From Nemania diffusa (taxonomy: Eukaryota > Ascomycota > Sordariomycetes > Xylariales > Xylariaceae), in assembly GCA_038501195.1 (NCBI GenBank), contig JBBPUQ010000001.1, forward strand, positions 4,588,001-4,652,000: a stretch of 64,000 bases of DNA. Direction: 5' to 3'. The stretch's first letter is position 1. Each line of letters begins with the position of its first letter. Under the pieces are notes generated by a model, which had not been told where the DNA came from, did no database searches, and worked only from the letters and a program-made list of their open reading frames with translations. Shown here in pieces: positions 25,274-37,400 of this stretch. Made by a program: the position numbers and the translations under genes.

Positions 25274-26648
25274 ATGAGTGACCTTCAGAAAGCCTGGGCT
25301 AAGAATCGCCTTGGCGCCATGCCTTTTGAGACCTTTGATGAACGCGAAGAAGAAGAAGAAGAAGAAGAGATCGGCACCGTCTCTGAGCTACCAGATCACT
25401 TTGATGACGATTCTTCTTCCGCCTCGTCGGCCTCGTCTACCGGAACCGTTGTTCCCTCACCCGGTCAAAATCTCTTCGCTAGACCTCAGGGGTAATCATG
25501 TATCACTGTTCCTACTAACTCATACTATGCTAATGATCTGCTCGTAGCGTTCCAAGAGGCCGATCATTTCAGCCTATTCCATGGACTACGTATTTTGAGA
25601 GAGAGTTATTCCTACATGACGAGACTTCTCCTGAAAGTCCAACCATCCACGCCTATCTCACCTCTCCCGTCGGCAAGGGGCCCCTCTTCGTGATGCACCA
25701 CGGCGGCGGATCCTCAGGACTCTCGTTCGCCGTCGTAGGGGACCAGATCCGCAAGCGCATCCCGACGGCCGGCATCCTCTCGCCCGACGCGCGGGGCCAC
25801 GGGTCGACGACGGTGCCCGAGGGCCAGGCGCTGGACCTAAGCCTCGAGACGCTCGCGGGGGACCTGCTGGCGGCGATCCAGCTGACGCGGCGGGCGATGA
25901 AGTGGGCGGAGCTGCCGCCGGTCGTGCTGGTCGGGCACTCGATGGGCGGGGCCGTGGCGACGGAGCTCGCGCGCTCGGGGCGGCTCGGGGGCGCGCTGCT
26001 GGGGTTCGCCGTGCTCGACGTCGTCGAGGGCTCCGCCATCGACGCCCTGCAGCACATGCACACGTACCTGCAGACGCGGCCCACGGGCTTCGAGTCCCCC
26101 GAGGCCGCCGTCGAGTGGCACACGCGCTCGCGCACCATCCGCAGCGCCGTCTCGGCCCGCACCAGCGTCCCGTCCCTGCTGCGCCGCCGCGATGACGAGC
26201 CCGGCGACGCGCGGCCCTGGAAGTGGCGCACCGACCTCGCCGCTACACAGCCCTACTGGGAGAACTGGTTCGTGGGCCTCAGCGGCAAGTTCCTCTCTGC
26301 TAAGGGCGGGAAACTCCTGCTGCTAGCCGGCACCGATAGGTTGGACACGGAGCTGACTATCGGTCAGATGCAAGGTATCTCTCTCTATCTACGCCCCTCT
26401 TCTCATACGCCCCTCCTTTTACCCCCTAATATGTCAAATGTATTACTTGTATGAGCTATGACTGATTTCGCTATCTCCTAGGCAAATATAACCTGCAAGT
26501 CTTTCCCGAAGCAGGCCACTTTATACACGAGGACATACCAGAAAAGACGGCTATCTCGCTCGTAGATTTCTACCGGCGGAACGACAGGACGGCCTTGGTG
26601 CTTCCGCCCAAAGTGTCCGACCTTCTCAAGCAGGGTAAGAAGGTCTGA
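25274..26648 (+). CDS. PPE1: protein phosphatase methylesterase 1 (PME-1)
   Basis: Three exons, 25274..25491, 25548..26374 and 26482..26648, encode 403 residues. Both introns split Gly codons and use standard GT-AG sites. The enzyme removes the methyl ester from the C-terminal Leu of the PP2A catalytic subunit. It is an alpha/beta hydrolase: HHGGGSSGLSF (oxyanion loop), DARGHGST, the nucleophile elbow GHSMGG (Ser near 204), AVLDVVEGSAIDAL, and the catalytic His in FPEAGHFIHED near the end. The N-terminal 75 residues are disordered and include a run of eight Glu from a GAA microsatellite. The central exon is markedly GC-rich. Length and motif order match fungal Ppe1. Confidence 0.95.
25346..25369 (+). 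repeat. GAA trinucleotide repeat
   Basis: About eight GAA units within exon 1 of the methylesterase gene, coding for polyglutamate. Confidence 0.85.
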
Positions 26649-26945
26649 GTTTTATGAGCTCGCAGAGCATGCCAAATAAGCGTGCGTGTAGCCACCATAT
26701 TGCATTTTTGTTATCGCCTCTGATTACAATACGTACAAACGGTGGCCTGACCGACAGCTCCTTCAACCCGGAAGAGCTAGCCTAGATATATTGTATCCAA
26801 ATCCGTATATATGCATGTCCGATATCCGCCTTTTCCGAACCTCTAAATTGCCTCTTGTGGATATCTCTGTCGCTGAACTCCTTGAAATGCTATGAACCTA
26901 TTTTATTTACCCTCCAGAGTACCACGTAGTACGGCCTAGGAAAAC

Positions 26946-28299
26946 CTAGGCTGGTAGTAGCGCTACTTTGCTGGATGGCGCTTTGGATGGTATCTGAGCG
27001 CCTCGCCCTGAAAGGTTCTTGGCTGAAGAGGTCAATTTGCGCGACTTAGCAGTCTGTCCACTAGCGGCTAGTGCAACTGTGTTGACTTTCTTATCTTTCT
27101 TTTTGCCCGAGTTATCTGGATCGATGTCGAGACTAAGATCCACCTCCCGTGCTCTTTCTACCAGGTCGTCGAAGCCAAAAATCTCGCAGGTCCTGGTGTA
27201 GCTCTTACACGTACTGAGCTCTCGGTAGACAGCTTCCTTCCCCGGGACAGTCTGTGTGAGCATAAACTTGGTATTCCCGAACTTGTTCTCCACTTCCAAG
27301 GTGTGGCGGAGGTATTGCTTGACCATATCAGCCCATGGTACGAGTCCCCCCTCTGCATGCGTTCGGAAGCAACTCGAGTTCTTCTCGGCCGCGGTAGCGA
27401 TCATGGCGCCGTCAACACCATATTCCTGGATTAACTGCAGGGCGTGGTCCCTACTCTCCACATCGCCGTTCACCATACATGCAACGCCAGCCTCGCGACA
27501 CACATCGCCGATCATGCGTAGCTGTCCGCGGATAGCGCGTTCTCTCGGTCGCATGGGTGTGGTTCGACAGTGTACAGTTAAGCCGGTGATCCCCGTCGCG
27601 ACTAGTCTGCGGACCAAGGCCTCGGTCATTTCGGCGGTCTCTAGGATCCTGATCTTGACACTGATGCCAATTTCGAATTCAGGGACGATGTTGGCCACGA
27701 GAGCTTCGAGGATGGCGCATAGTTTGTCTGGGGTCTTGAGTAGAGCGGCGCCCATGCCGTCGTGGGTGCTGAAAGGCTTTGGACATCCAGCGTTCACGTC
27801 GATGCCTGCGACATCGGCAGCGACAAGTCGAGCAGCTTGGACGGCCAGGTCGGGGTTAGAGGTACCAATCTGGTAGATAAGCTTACCAGCCTCTTTCTCC
27901 GGGTGGATACGATATATGATACTATCTTTGACCTCGGCACCAGGCGGCACCTTAGAAGCTTGCGATGGTTTCCTCGTCCATTCGATCGTCTTGGTCTCGG
28001 GATTATATCGTCTCGTGGTTCCGATCATAGCGCGATCAACAGTCTCGGGGCCTATGTAGGGTTTTACTTAGAAAATACAGACCGGAAAACGATAAAAGAA
28101 GACAAGCAGGGCGCAACTTACCCCAGACGAGGTCAGCACCATAATGGAGGGCTAAGAGACGTGAGGGCAGCTCGCCAGAGCGCACCATTGGGGCGAGCAC
28201 GACCTTCCCGCGATAGTCGACTCCCTTGCGGGGGATGGGGACTTTCTTTAGCTCTGAGTTCATGATGGCTTTTGATGCTCTCGCTAAATACGAAATCAT
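26946..28299 (-). CDS. DUS2: tRNA-dihydrouridine(20) synthase Dus2
   Basis: Two exons, 28122..28299 and 26946..28051, encode 427 residues. The 70-bp intron splits the Gly codon in DLVWGPETVDRA. The flavoenzyme reduces uridine 20 of the tRNA D-loop using NADPH. Motifs are the FMN-barrel start VVLAPMVRSGELPSRLLAL, YQIGTSNPDLA, the catalytic Cys in DVNAGCPKPFS, the phosphate-binding VNGDVES, and the GVDGAMIATAA segment. After about residue 360 there is a basic Lys/Ser-rich tail. A later in-frame ATG at 28263 (MNSELKKVP) is an alternative start closer to other Dus2 N-termini. The gene is convergent with the methylesterase gene (297-bp gap) and divergent from the DUF8004-like gene. Confidence 0.93.
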
Positions 28300-29988
28300 T
28301 ATCAGGCTAAAGATTTGAATGTTACAGGTAGACCATATTGAAGTTTAGTGAACGTGGCTAACGTTCTGCGATTAACCGCAAAGTTTGGGCGGGACAAACC
28401 AAGAGGTAGCAAGCACTAGGTATCTAAGTAGTATCAGTTGGGAAAATATCTTATCTTATCAAAGAGTAGAGAATACCTAGGTACCTAAGTACAGTGCACA
28501 ATAACTTTGTGTCTACCCCAACTTTAAAACCTTCCTTTCAGCTGGTCCCTTTGCCAAGCCACATCCTAACACTAGGTTCCTAGCAGCTGAATGGCATTTG
28601 TCACCCAGGTGTACAGCATTGTATAATATTAATACTCTGTATAATGGGTCGGTACATATATCTGCCAGGCCTCGTATTCTCCTACGTGGTGCACAAATAC
28701 CAAGGCTAAACACGAAAGATTGGACGATCACCAGCCGTTGTTATAGTATTGTGCAACTATTGGATACGGCATCAAGAAATGCATAGAGAGAGCGATGGGT
28801 AGCACTACCGAAAACTATATTCTGCTGTGCGTATGGCAGTTCCAAGAGCTTATTCAGCTAAGGGCCTCGGTATCGCAAGGGGATTGGTCGGGTTGTTTTT
28901 AACCAAATAATAAAAATAGCAAAGTTTTGAAAACGCGTGCTTGGCGCAGCAGGTACGCTACTGTCAGATGTAGTAGCCTACCTACCCTACCTACCCTACC
29001 TACCTCTCTGTAGTATTCCGTAGTGCCTAGGTAGCGTACCTACTTGTAGTATTCTGCGGGTATTTCTGTACACCGCACACGTAATATTATAGGCAGAGAA
29101 TACGCATGTGGCCGACGACGTCACTCCGCCTTACACGTGGAGTTGTCCATTTGCCTATTTGCCCACCTTTGCTCAGCCATCAGCCATCGGCCTGGATGTA
29201 TATGCGTACCCTTGGACCTTGATGATACAACAACTCCTTTTCTTCCGAGTGCTCGTACCGGGTAAGACGACTACCGGTACCTAAATACGTACCTTTTTTT
29301 ATTTATTGTTTATCTACATACCTAAGGTACCTAAGGTAGCATACATACCTGCATTAGTACGTTCGATGTCTTCTCTCTAACAGCAAGCGCCGCACCTCAT
29401 TTCCTGTTGTTAGTCTAAGATTTCTTTTTTCCTCTCTTTTCTTCTTTTTCCTCTTCCTCTACTTCAGATTACCGATTAAAGTATGTTGATCCGGTATTCT
29501 TAGCTAGATCAGGCATCCATCGTTACAAGTACTGTACTACGTACGTATCCTCTCAGTCGCGAGTCGCGAAACCGGAGACCGCGCGGCCCACGACTACTTA
29601 CACGGACCATCTGGCGATATTTGTGTAGATCGGAGGACTAGCTAGTTCCCGTGTGTCGCTGAATCAACGACGGTCTTCGGGTTTAGAGAATTTCGACGGG
29701 GATCCCCAGGCTACTTACTACTAGGACCGTCTCCATCTGACAATTTTCCCTGCGTCGTGGAAACGAGGGACTGTGTCACACAGTTTGTTACTTGTCTCGA
29801 CTACTCTATACCTAAAAGACAGCTCGCACCAACATGTCAGCCTCCAGTAAGTTTCACATTCCCGGCCATCCCTTCGTTCGTGCCTCAGCCCGTTCCTCAG
29901 TTCACCATAGTTCTATGCGTTCTGTACTGGGCATCGACATCATATCTGGTTCCTCTTGATCATTTGATTCGTACCAACGACTCATGAC
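28300..29988. repeat. 1.7-kb divergent intergenic region with repeats
   Basis: Upstream DNA of DUS2 (left) and the DUF8004-like gene (right). TACCTAGGTACCTAAG is at about 28476-28492, ACCTACCCT tandem units at about 28977-29003, and AGGTACCTAAGGTAG near 29321-29340. A C/T-rich tract at 29420-29465 may lie in a transcript leader. No gene seen. Confidence 0.55.
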
Positions 29989-32900
29989 ATGGGAATCTTG
30001 ACAAGCTTGCACCCGTCCCAGCACAACCTGCTGCTACCGCCTCCAGCGGAGCCAGGCGGCAAGCAGGGACAGACAATGCTTGTGTCGGGCATCAAGCCAA
30101 AGTCGAGATCAAGACTCAGGCGCTTCTCGACCATCTTGCTCCCCTCACTAATCACCCACTCGTATTCAGAGCCCCAAGTGCCTCATCGAAAACCCCTTCC
30201 CGACAGCCAGACGGGCCCAAACCGTGTTAATAGTCTGCCGCCGCTTCCGCCGCCGACTGACTTCGGGTTCTCCTTTGACAATCTAGTAGACGAGCCACAG
30301 GATGACGGCACGCAGCAGATAAATCCCGATGCTGGATCTAGAACCAGAAGTCCCGCGCGGTTACAAAAGCCCGCACCTCCACACTACGCACCGCCGCTAC
30401 CGCCTCCTCGCCAGGTCATTACGCCGCCACCTGGCTCAGCTTCTGGCTTCCATTTCACCGAGACCAAACCTTCGCCACGTTTGCACAAAGAGCAGAAACG
30501 CAGGAGTAGCTCCGTCCATACCAGCCCCCGTTCTCATGCACCATCCGCGTCGACGAGCCTGATGCCCCAGCAGTCTTCACCGCCCCCTGACGGTAGAATT
30601 CGGAGCTTGTCTGCCCAACCTGTTACCGCTCGCTCGCCGGTGGATCCTGAGAGCCATGTACCAACACCAGGCGCCAGCGTGGCTTCGGGAACGCGTCCCG
30701 GCTCAAGCAATGGGAGCCAGAGTCCTACCCGAGACAGCGAGCGACGTGGGAGGCCGAGAAAGAGTTGGCTTCCGGGAAGAAGGTCAAGGTCCCAGTCAGT
30801 CGATGCCCGCCAACAGAAATCAGCGGCGACTGCTTGGATTCTCGGCCAGAACTCCGACTACAATACAGCTTTCCTCACAAATGGTGAAAAGGTTCCAGAA
30901 CTCTGGAACGAAAATGGCGATGTGCTTGTCTACCTAGATGCCAAGGGGAGCAACGGGTCACCTTCTTTCAAGGTCCCTTCATTCGTCACCGATTACTCGC
31001 TTGTGTTTGCCGATTTGATTGAAGCTGAGTCGCCCTCGAGCCCTGGGGGGCGAGCCCGTAGTTTCACCGGTCGAGATAGCCTCTCCGTATCAGATGCAAC
31101 ACGACAAGTACAGTCGCCTCCGCTTTCGCCTCCCATTACCGACTCTCAGGCCGCCTCCGAAATAAAGCTCTATCTTCCTGTCTCTATGTCGACTCCGGGG
31201 CACAGATCCGAAGCTGATATAGAGCGGTTGATCTCGATTCGAAACATGTTCGCGCTCTTAACAGGTCAGCCACTAGTGGCTACCAAGTCCCAGCCAACCC
31301 TATTTTCTGTGCTTCTTAACGTATCTGGTCTGCTTAAAGAATTTGAGTACACTAATGCAGATGGGTCTACATTTGGCGACGCCGTGGAGATGAGCTTCAG
31401 TTTCTTCACAGAACAGATGGCCCTAGCCGACGTCAGGCAAAGCAGAGAAAAGACTCTCGAATCCCTCATCTTAGGCGAGCGGATGCGTTTTATGGAACTC
31501 TATAACGAAGCTTTTGCTCACGCTGTAGGGAAGTATCCGGCTATGCGTGATCTTCGCTCTCCTTTGTGGGAGCAGGTGTCTGCAAGTACCCGTGAACGGC
31601 TTGAGCGTGCACACATTGATCTCGTGGGGCGCCAGCATAGTGTCAATAATCGGCTCGAAGCCTTTGACTTTCCTGCATTGTTCTCTGGTACGGCAAATTC
31701 TACATCCTCGACTGAATATAGGGATATCAAATTTCACACTTGGCGGAAATCGTTCGGGCGCATGAGGCAATTTGTTATCAACTATTACAAATTGAACTTT
31801 GGAAGCTGGCCGCCTAAGGCTCGCAGCAAGAAGAACCCGTTTACAGAGAGCGGCCTGAATCGTCAGGTACTCAAGATACTATACTCAGACTTTTGCGCGC
31901 TCTATGACCTGCTTGTTGACCGAGAATCTATAACCACGCGGATGATCGACCAAAGTGCGGATGACATTGGCAATGACAATCTGAATCCACAAGGGTCGGC
32001 CATGCGAAAGATATTGAACGAATTTGACCAATCGTCGCCGCCAGTACTTCCGCCAATTCCTTTCGATCTCCCTAAGCTGCCTAATATGGCGAGTGTGCAA
32101 GAGAACTTCTACGATCTATCTCACAAGGAACAAGCTAAGCTAGTAAAAGGCTTACAGGAGTATCAGGTCATCCTCATTTTGAACAAGGCCTATGACTTCG
32201 ATACGGTTTCGCTCCGCATCCCTTTCTTAGAGCAGTTTAAAGACTTTGAACTCAAGGAGGCTAAAGGAAAGACGGTCGCTGAGATGGCTGATCATCGCCT
32301 TGGCTATTGGCTGTTTCTCTACGTCGTCATTCAGTCTTTACCCATGCTTGTAGTCGATGCGCCAGAGCTGAAATATACGGAAGGCGTTGAATATTTTCTT
32401 TGCCAGCCACCCAAAGGCTCGCCACCATGGATGGAAGATGCGCCAGCAGTGCGGAAGAGGTGGTATGAGGTAGCAGGTGGAGGTGGGTTGGTTGAACTCT
32501 CGGAGGATGCAGTTCAGTTTGGAATCGAAGGAATCTATCATCGGAGTCATTGCTGGCTTGCGGCGAAACGATGGGAGCTGGGAGACTACGCGGGTCCTCC
32601 GATCCCTCCAAACGAATCCCTAGCACCCCTAGAAGCACCACAATCTGTATTCGAAGACATGGACCCAGGAATCGCGTCTAGCCCGTCACTTTTGCCTCGA
32701 AGCGAATCGCCGCTGAGCGGGCCGCCCGGGCTCGCCCTTCGCAACAGGGGACCCTCGCCTGCGGCACGGCATTCGCATCGCAGTAGCATCGCTCTCGGGC
32801 TGGAGCCAGTAGCCTTACCCCTAAGTGGGCCATCGGTATCCGGCTCTCGTGTCTCCAGTGCTTGGGGCTCACCAGCTGGCCCACGACCAACAAGTGCAGC

Positions 32901-33072
32901 AATGCATCGTAGTAGGTCCTCAGGCAATCTACATAACATTGTAGCATCTCAAGGTCGGAGCACAGATTCAAGAAGCAGCTCCCGGCAAGAGGCTGCAGGC
33001 GGAAGCACTTTTGATGATATTTTGAAAGATATGGGAGAGGCAAAACCCAAGAAAAAGAAAGGGCTATTCTAG
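29989..33072 (+). CDS. large DUF8004-like conserved fungal protein
   Basis: A single-exon frame of 1027 residues. Residues 1-270 are disordered, Pro/Ser/Arg-rich (PPLPPP, SRSRL clusters). Residues about 285-330 (ILGQNSDYNTAFLTNGEKV, then PELWNENGDVLVYL) begin a long helical domain, running to about 870. I recognise it from memory as the fungal DUF8004 family, whose function is unknown. Repeated aromatic-rich segments follow (FRQFVINYYKLNFGSWPPKA-like; HRLGYWLFLYVVIQSLPMLVVD). The C-terminus is again Ser-rich and ends in basic KPKKKKGLF. No membrane span or catalytic motif is seen. The start is uncertain: an ATG at 29834 followed by a GTAAGT donor could splice to the acceptor ending at about 30046 in phase, giving MSAST and replacing the first residues. 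Confidence 0.75.
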   Translation: MGILTSLHPSQHNLLLPPPAEPGGKQGQTMLVSGIKPKSRSRLRRFSTILLPSLITHSYSEPQVPHRKPLPDSQTGPNRVNSLPPLPPPTDFGFSFDNLVDEPQDDGTQQINPDAGSRTRSPARLQKPAPPHYAPPLPPPRQVITPPPGSASGFHFTETKPSPRLHKEQKRRSSSVHTSPRSHAPSASTSLMPQQSSPPPDGRIRSLSAQPVTARSPVDPESHVPTPGASVASGTRPGSSNGSQSPTRDSERRGRPRKSWLPGRRSRSQSVDARQQKSAATAWILGQNSDYNTAFLTNGEKVPELWNENGDVLVYLDAKGSNGSPSFKVPSFVTDYSLVFADLIEAESPSSPGGRARSFTGRDSLSVSDATRQVQSPPLSPPITDSQAASEIKLYLPVSMSTPGHRSEADIERLISIRNMFALLTGQPLVATKSQPTLFSVLLNVSGLLKEFEYTNADGSTFGDAVEMSFSFFTEQMALADVRQSREKTLESLILGERMRFMELYNEAFAHAVGKYPAMRDLRSPLWEQVSASTRERLERAHIDLVGRQHSVNNRLEAFDFPALFSGTANSTSSTEYRDIKFHTWRKSFGRMRQFVINYYKLNFGSWPPKARSKKNPFTESGLNRQVLKILYSDFCALYDLLVDRESITTRMIDQSADDIGNDNLNPQGSAMRKILNEFDQSSPPVLPPIPFDLPKLPNMASVQENFYDLSHKEQAKLVKGLQEYQVILILNKAYDFDTVSLRIPFLEQFKDFELKEAKGKTVAEMADHRLGYWLFLYVVIQSLPMLVVDAPELKYTEGVEYFLCQPPKGSPPWMEDAPAVRKRWYEVAGGGGLVELSEDAVQFGIEGIYHRSHCWLAAKRWELGDYAGPPIPPNESLAPLEAPQSVFEDMDPGIASSPSLLPRSESPLSGPPGLALRNRGPSPAARHSHRSSIALGLEPVALPLSGPSVSGSRVSSAWGSPAGPRPTSAAMHRSRSSGNLHNIVASQGRSTDSRSSSRQEAAGGSTFDDILKDMGEAKPKKKKGLF

Positions 33073-34459
33073 CCAATATTCATGAGCATGCACACATCTG
33101 GAATTGGAAGCAATGGCGCATTTGGATGCATTAATTTCTTAGAATTTGCATATACTGGGTAGGGCGAAAGAAAAAAAAGAGGAGCTGGGAAAGAGGGCAT
33201 ATTTCTCATATACATTTGTATAAATGGTTGGCTACTAGCATCTTGAAACCATTATTACTGAGTGTATTGTGCTATGACACCAAATCCTTGTACTAAAACA
33301 TCTACATCAGACTGACCATGCGGCACCAAGTCTCGAGAAATATTAATAAGGAAGAAAAATATCTTTGAAATATAGACGTGGAACATTATAGGACAATACA
33401 GGACGTAAGAACTTGTGAAAATTTAATCATCGTAGTTAATATTCAAAGTAATGCTAATGCGGCTTGGATTGTTGTCTCGAAATATATGTAAGACTTGTTA
33501 TATAACGAATACACTACCTAGAGAAGATGCATAGTAGGCATTATTTCTATTTCCCCGCGCAACGTTTCTCAAATCCTTGGTGTCAACAAAAACACAAAAT
33601 TCGGTTTGCGTTTTTTTTTTTGGGTGTGAAGTAGTAAATAACTGGTTACTAGCCTGCAAGCTGTAGTATAGTTGCTCCGTGGTTTCTTAACCAACCTATG
33701 CGTACATGTACGTGTATACACTGGGCACTGTAAACAATAAATAGTGTATACAGTATGTTATTATCTCGCACAATGTAATTAAAGTACCTGTTTAAAAAAC
33801 AGACTGATACTTTAAGTATAAATATGTAGAGTCTTTTTTATTAATAGGAAATCTAATTAATAAGCCTACTTTGATAGTAAATATATGTACTTACCTAAGT
33901 AAAGCTTATTAAGTCTGTCATCGTTAATTCTCGAGTAGGTATGCTTTACCTAGCCTAAAGGTACCTATTCTAGCCCAGCCAGTGCCAGGTGGGGGTCCAC
34001 CTTTTTAGGGCGAACCCATGCATGTGCAGCACTTGGACAAGTCAGGTCCTGTGGTTCCATCTATTGCAGCAGCTTCACTTGATATCGGCCATTGCCCACC
34101 TGACCGTCTCTTCCAATTTACCACAACCCTACTTTTCGTCCGGATCCCATTACTATATCTTTTCATAGGGACCTGCTCTTTTAACCCTGTTTCTCCTAAC
34201 CTCTCACCCTCAGCCCAATAGCCTTTCTACCTTTCAGTCTACAGCAACGAGCCCCACCTTACTTAGCCCAACTGTATAGCATCATTGTGCTTGCGGAATG
34301 CAAATGTTCACAGCTGTCTCTGTCCCAATCTCATGCACAAGAAAGCTTTAAAGCAGCCAAGCTGGAGCCCTTTCTCTTTCATCAGGCTAGGTATACCGAC
34401 TGCATGAATGTGCCTGTTTCTAGCAGTCGGTAACACCTGTCTCGAGGCACTCTTCTCCA
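33073..34459. other. intergenic, 1.4 kb
   Basis: AT-rich (especially 33400-33900), with scattered AGGTA words near 33890-33965, then a C/T-rich leader before the kinase gene. No gene or RNA recognised. Confidence 0.45.
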
Positions 34460-37400
34460 ATGGACGCCAATGACGACTCGCAGGCCACACAGCAAGGTAG
34501 GCTTCCACTCCTTGTGCCGAGTCCAGCAGAGTTCACAATGAGCCCCCATCTCCTCCTCCTCCTTCCACTCTAATAATACAACCGACTACTTGATGGCATG
34601 CATAATTGACCGCTTCCTGCTTTTTTAGCCACCCAGAATGCTTTCGATCCCCGCAGAGTCGGCCAGCAGAATTCAGGCTTCTCTGACCAAGACATTTCCG
34701 ACATTATCTGCCTGTTATACCCCCTCTCCGAACCTGCCAGCAGTGAATTCCAGACCATCGCCTCTTCGCCCGAATACGCTCACCACATAGCCGGCAGATA
34801 TTCTGCCGATGCCATCGACTCGGACTTATACCACGAAGACGATGCTCGCGAGTTCGGCCGAGCCCGTGGTATAGGAGACCATGCCCTTGTGCTGCGGCTA
34901 TCTTCTGCTCTTAAGGATCCTGGTCAAGGCTTTACTTTTGGTCGTAATCGGGAGCGCTGTGACATATGTTTCACTGCTGATCCCGGAAGGAGGTTGAGTA
35001 ATATCCATTTTCGCATTTATGTGAATGAATATGGGAGTGTGCTACTCGAAGACCAGTCGACAAACGGCACTGTTGTTGATAACAAGCTCCTCCGAAGAAG
35101 AGGGGAACCACATGCAGATGAGCGTCCTTTCACGCGGCGCACACTCGAAAGCGGTTCGACCATAAAGATTGTCATGCATGAAAATAAATGGGACCTGATT
35201 TTTCTAGTCCGGATACCGCGTCGTGAGGGGGAGTACGAAGACGCCTACATGAGAAATGTAGAGCCCTATTTGCAGAGGCTCAACGGCGTCGATGACGTCA
35301 ATAAAACCATTGGCCCCGGACCAACTGGTCATGTAAGACACTCCACACTTTCATTTATAACGTACACTGCCACTAAACCCTCTCAAGGTGCATCTCTTCG
35401 CTCCCACGAAGGGACTCGTGCAGAACAACCAAGCCAAGAGAACACAGAGCATCCAGAAGCCATTGAGCCGTCTTCCCCGTGAGTGGCGCGGTGGCGATAA
35501 ATACGCTCGAGTTGGTGTCATCGGGAAAGGGGCATTTGCAACCGTTCATAAAGTTACCTCCAAATACGACGGCTCGCCTTACGCAGCAAAGGAACTCGAT
35601 AAGCGGCGGTTTATGAAGAATGGTGTTCTGGACCAAAAGGTTGAGAATGAGATGAAAATTATGCAGAAGGTCAATCATGTAAGCAAGACCAAATCCCTTC
35701 ACTTCTCAGTGCTCTAATTTCCTCCTCCAGGTCAATATCGTTCAGTACATTGAGCATTTCGATTGGGATGCTCATCAATTTATCATCATCATGGAATACG
35801 TTCCTGGTGGTGACTTGGGCAAATTCATCCTGGACCACGGTCCCATTGCTGAACCCTATGTTAAGACCATCGCCAAACAATTAGTCGATGCACTGGGATA
35901 CCTACATGACAATAAGATCACGCACCGTGATGTCAAGCCAGACAATATTCTCATTCACTCGACGAACCCCCTTGTCGTCAAGCTCACGGATTTTGGACTA
36001 TCGAAAATGATAGACACCGAGCAGACATTTCTCAAGACCTTCTGTGGAACACTACTATACTGCGCCCCCGAAGTATATACCGAGTACTCGTCATACAACG
36101 ACAATGGCCAGCGGACGAATAGGAGGAGCCACAGGCCTGTAGACAGAGAAAGGTACGGCCATGCCGTGGACATCTGGTCACTCGGCGGCGTTCTTTTCTA
36201 CACTCTAACTGGCAGTCCACCTTTCCCTGTGAAGAATGGGACCACGTACTCTGAATTGTTGGACCACATTGTCAAGACGCCTATGAATACTTCGCCCTTG
36301 GTCAAATTTAATATTTCAGCGAGCGGTGTCCATTTTCTGTCTCGGATGATTCACGTACGGCCAGAGACTAGGGCCACAATCGTTGAGCTTGAGTCTCATG
36401 AATGGTTAAATCCGGCTTATAGTCTTGGTGAACAAGAAGAGTTCGATGAAAATTTACATCAGTCGGCGTCGCAATTGAGCCTTAATGATAGAGAGCCGCC
36501 TGAGCCGATGAGCACAGAATCGAGCTCTCCTCGCGAGCCCGAACCCGACTTCTCTATGGATTTCGAATCTCAGAAAGAGAACTACACAATCGGGCAACCC
36601 CATGCCCCAAAGTTGTTTGGGGAAGTTTCGGCCATCGGCAGCTCCGGTGTAATACCTGAAGACCGCCTAAATCTTCCCGTATCTGACACGAGCTTTGGTG
36701 AGACCGAACGCTACGGATCCGAAGTCCGCGATAGCCTTGAAGAGTCTGATGACTTTTCGACTCCACGTGAAAACTTGCGCCAAGATCAAGATAACCTATC
36801 GGCTGTTCTTGACCCTTCACAGCCAGACAACTCCCGTAGCGCCCTACTCGGCATAGGCTCCCAAAGCTTGGGTGGCGCGTCTTCCATCCTCAAGAATCTC
36901 AATATGAAGTCTACTACCTCTGTCGACTTCAACTTGGCATCCTCCCGAATTAGCAACCTTGCAACGAGCAAGAGAAAACCAGATGATAACACGAGCGACG
37001 ATTACGATATGTCAGATGCATATGCCACACCTTCTTTAAAAAGACTAAAATCGGAGGGGAACGTAAACAATCTAGGAGATGAGGATGTCTTGCTTGCCGC
37101 TATGCCGCAGGTGATTAAAAGCAATACAGACCGCCAGATTAATTATCCCTGCGCCAAGAGGACGTATTGGACTGGTCGTGACGACACTTGGCATCTAAAC
37201 TATCCAGAAATGACATGGCAGCAGCATCGCGCGTTCGACGACGCTGCTAAGCAGAGGAAGGAAGAATTCGAGCCAGGAAAAACACCACTTTGGAATCTAG
37301 CAATGAAGTATTTCCCTCCAACTCACAAGAAAACCACCTATGGGGCACGAACGTTGCAGCATGGAAAATCTAATCATGTAGAAACTCCAATCAAAAAGTC

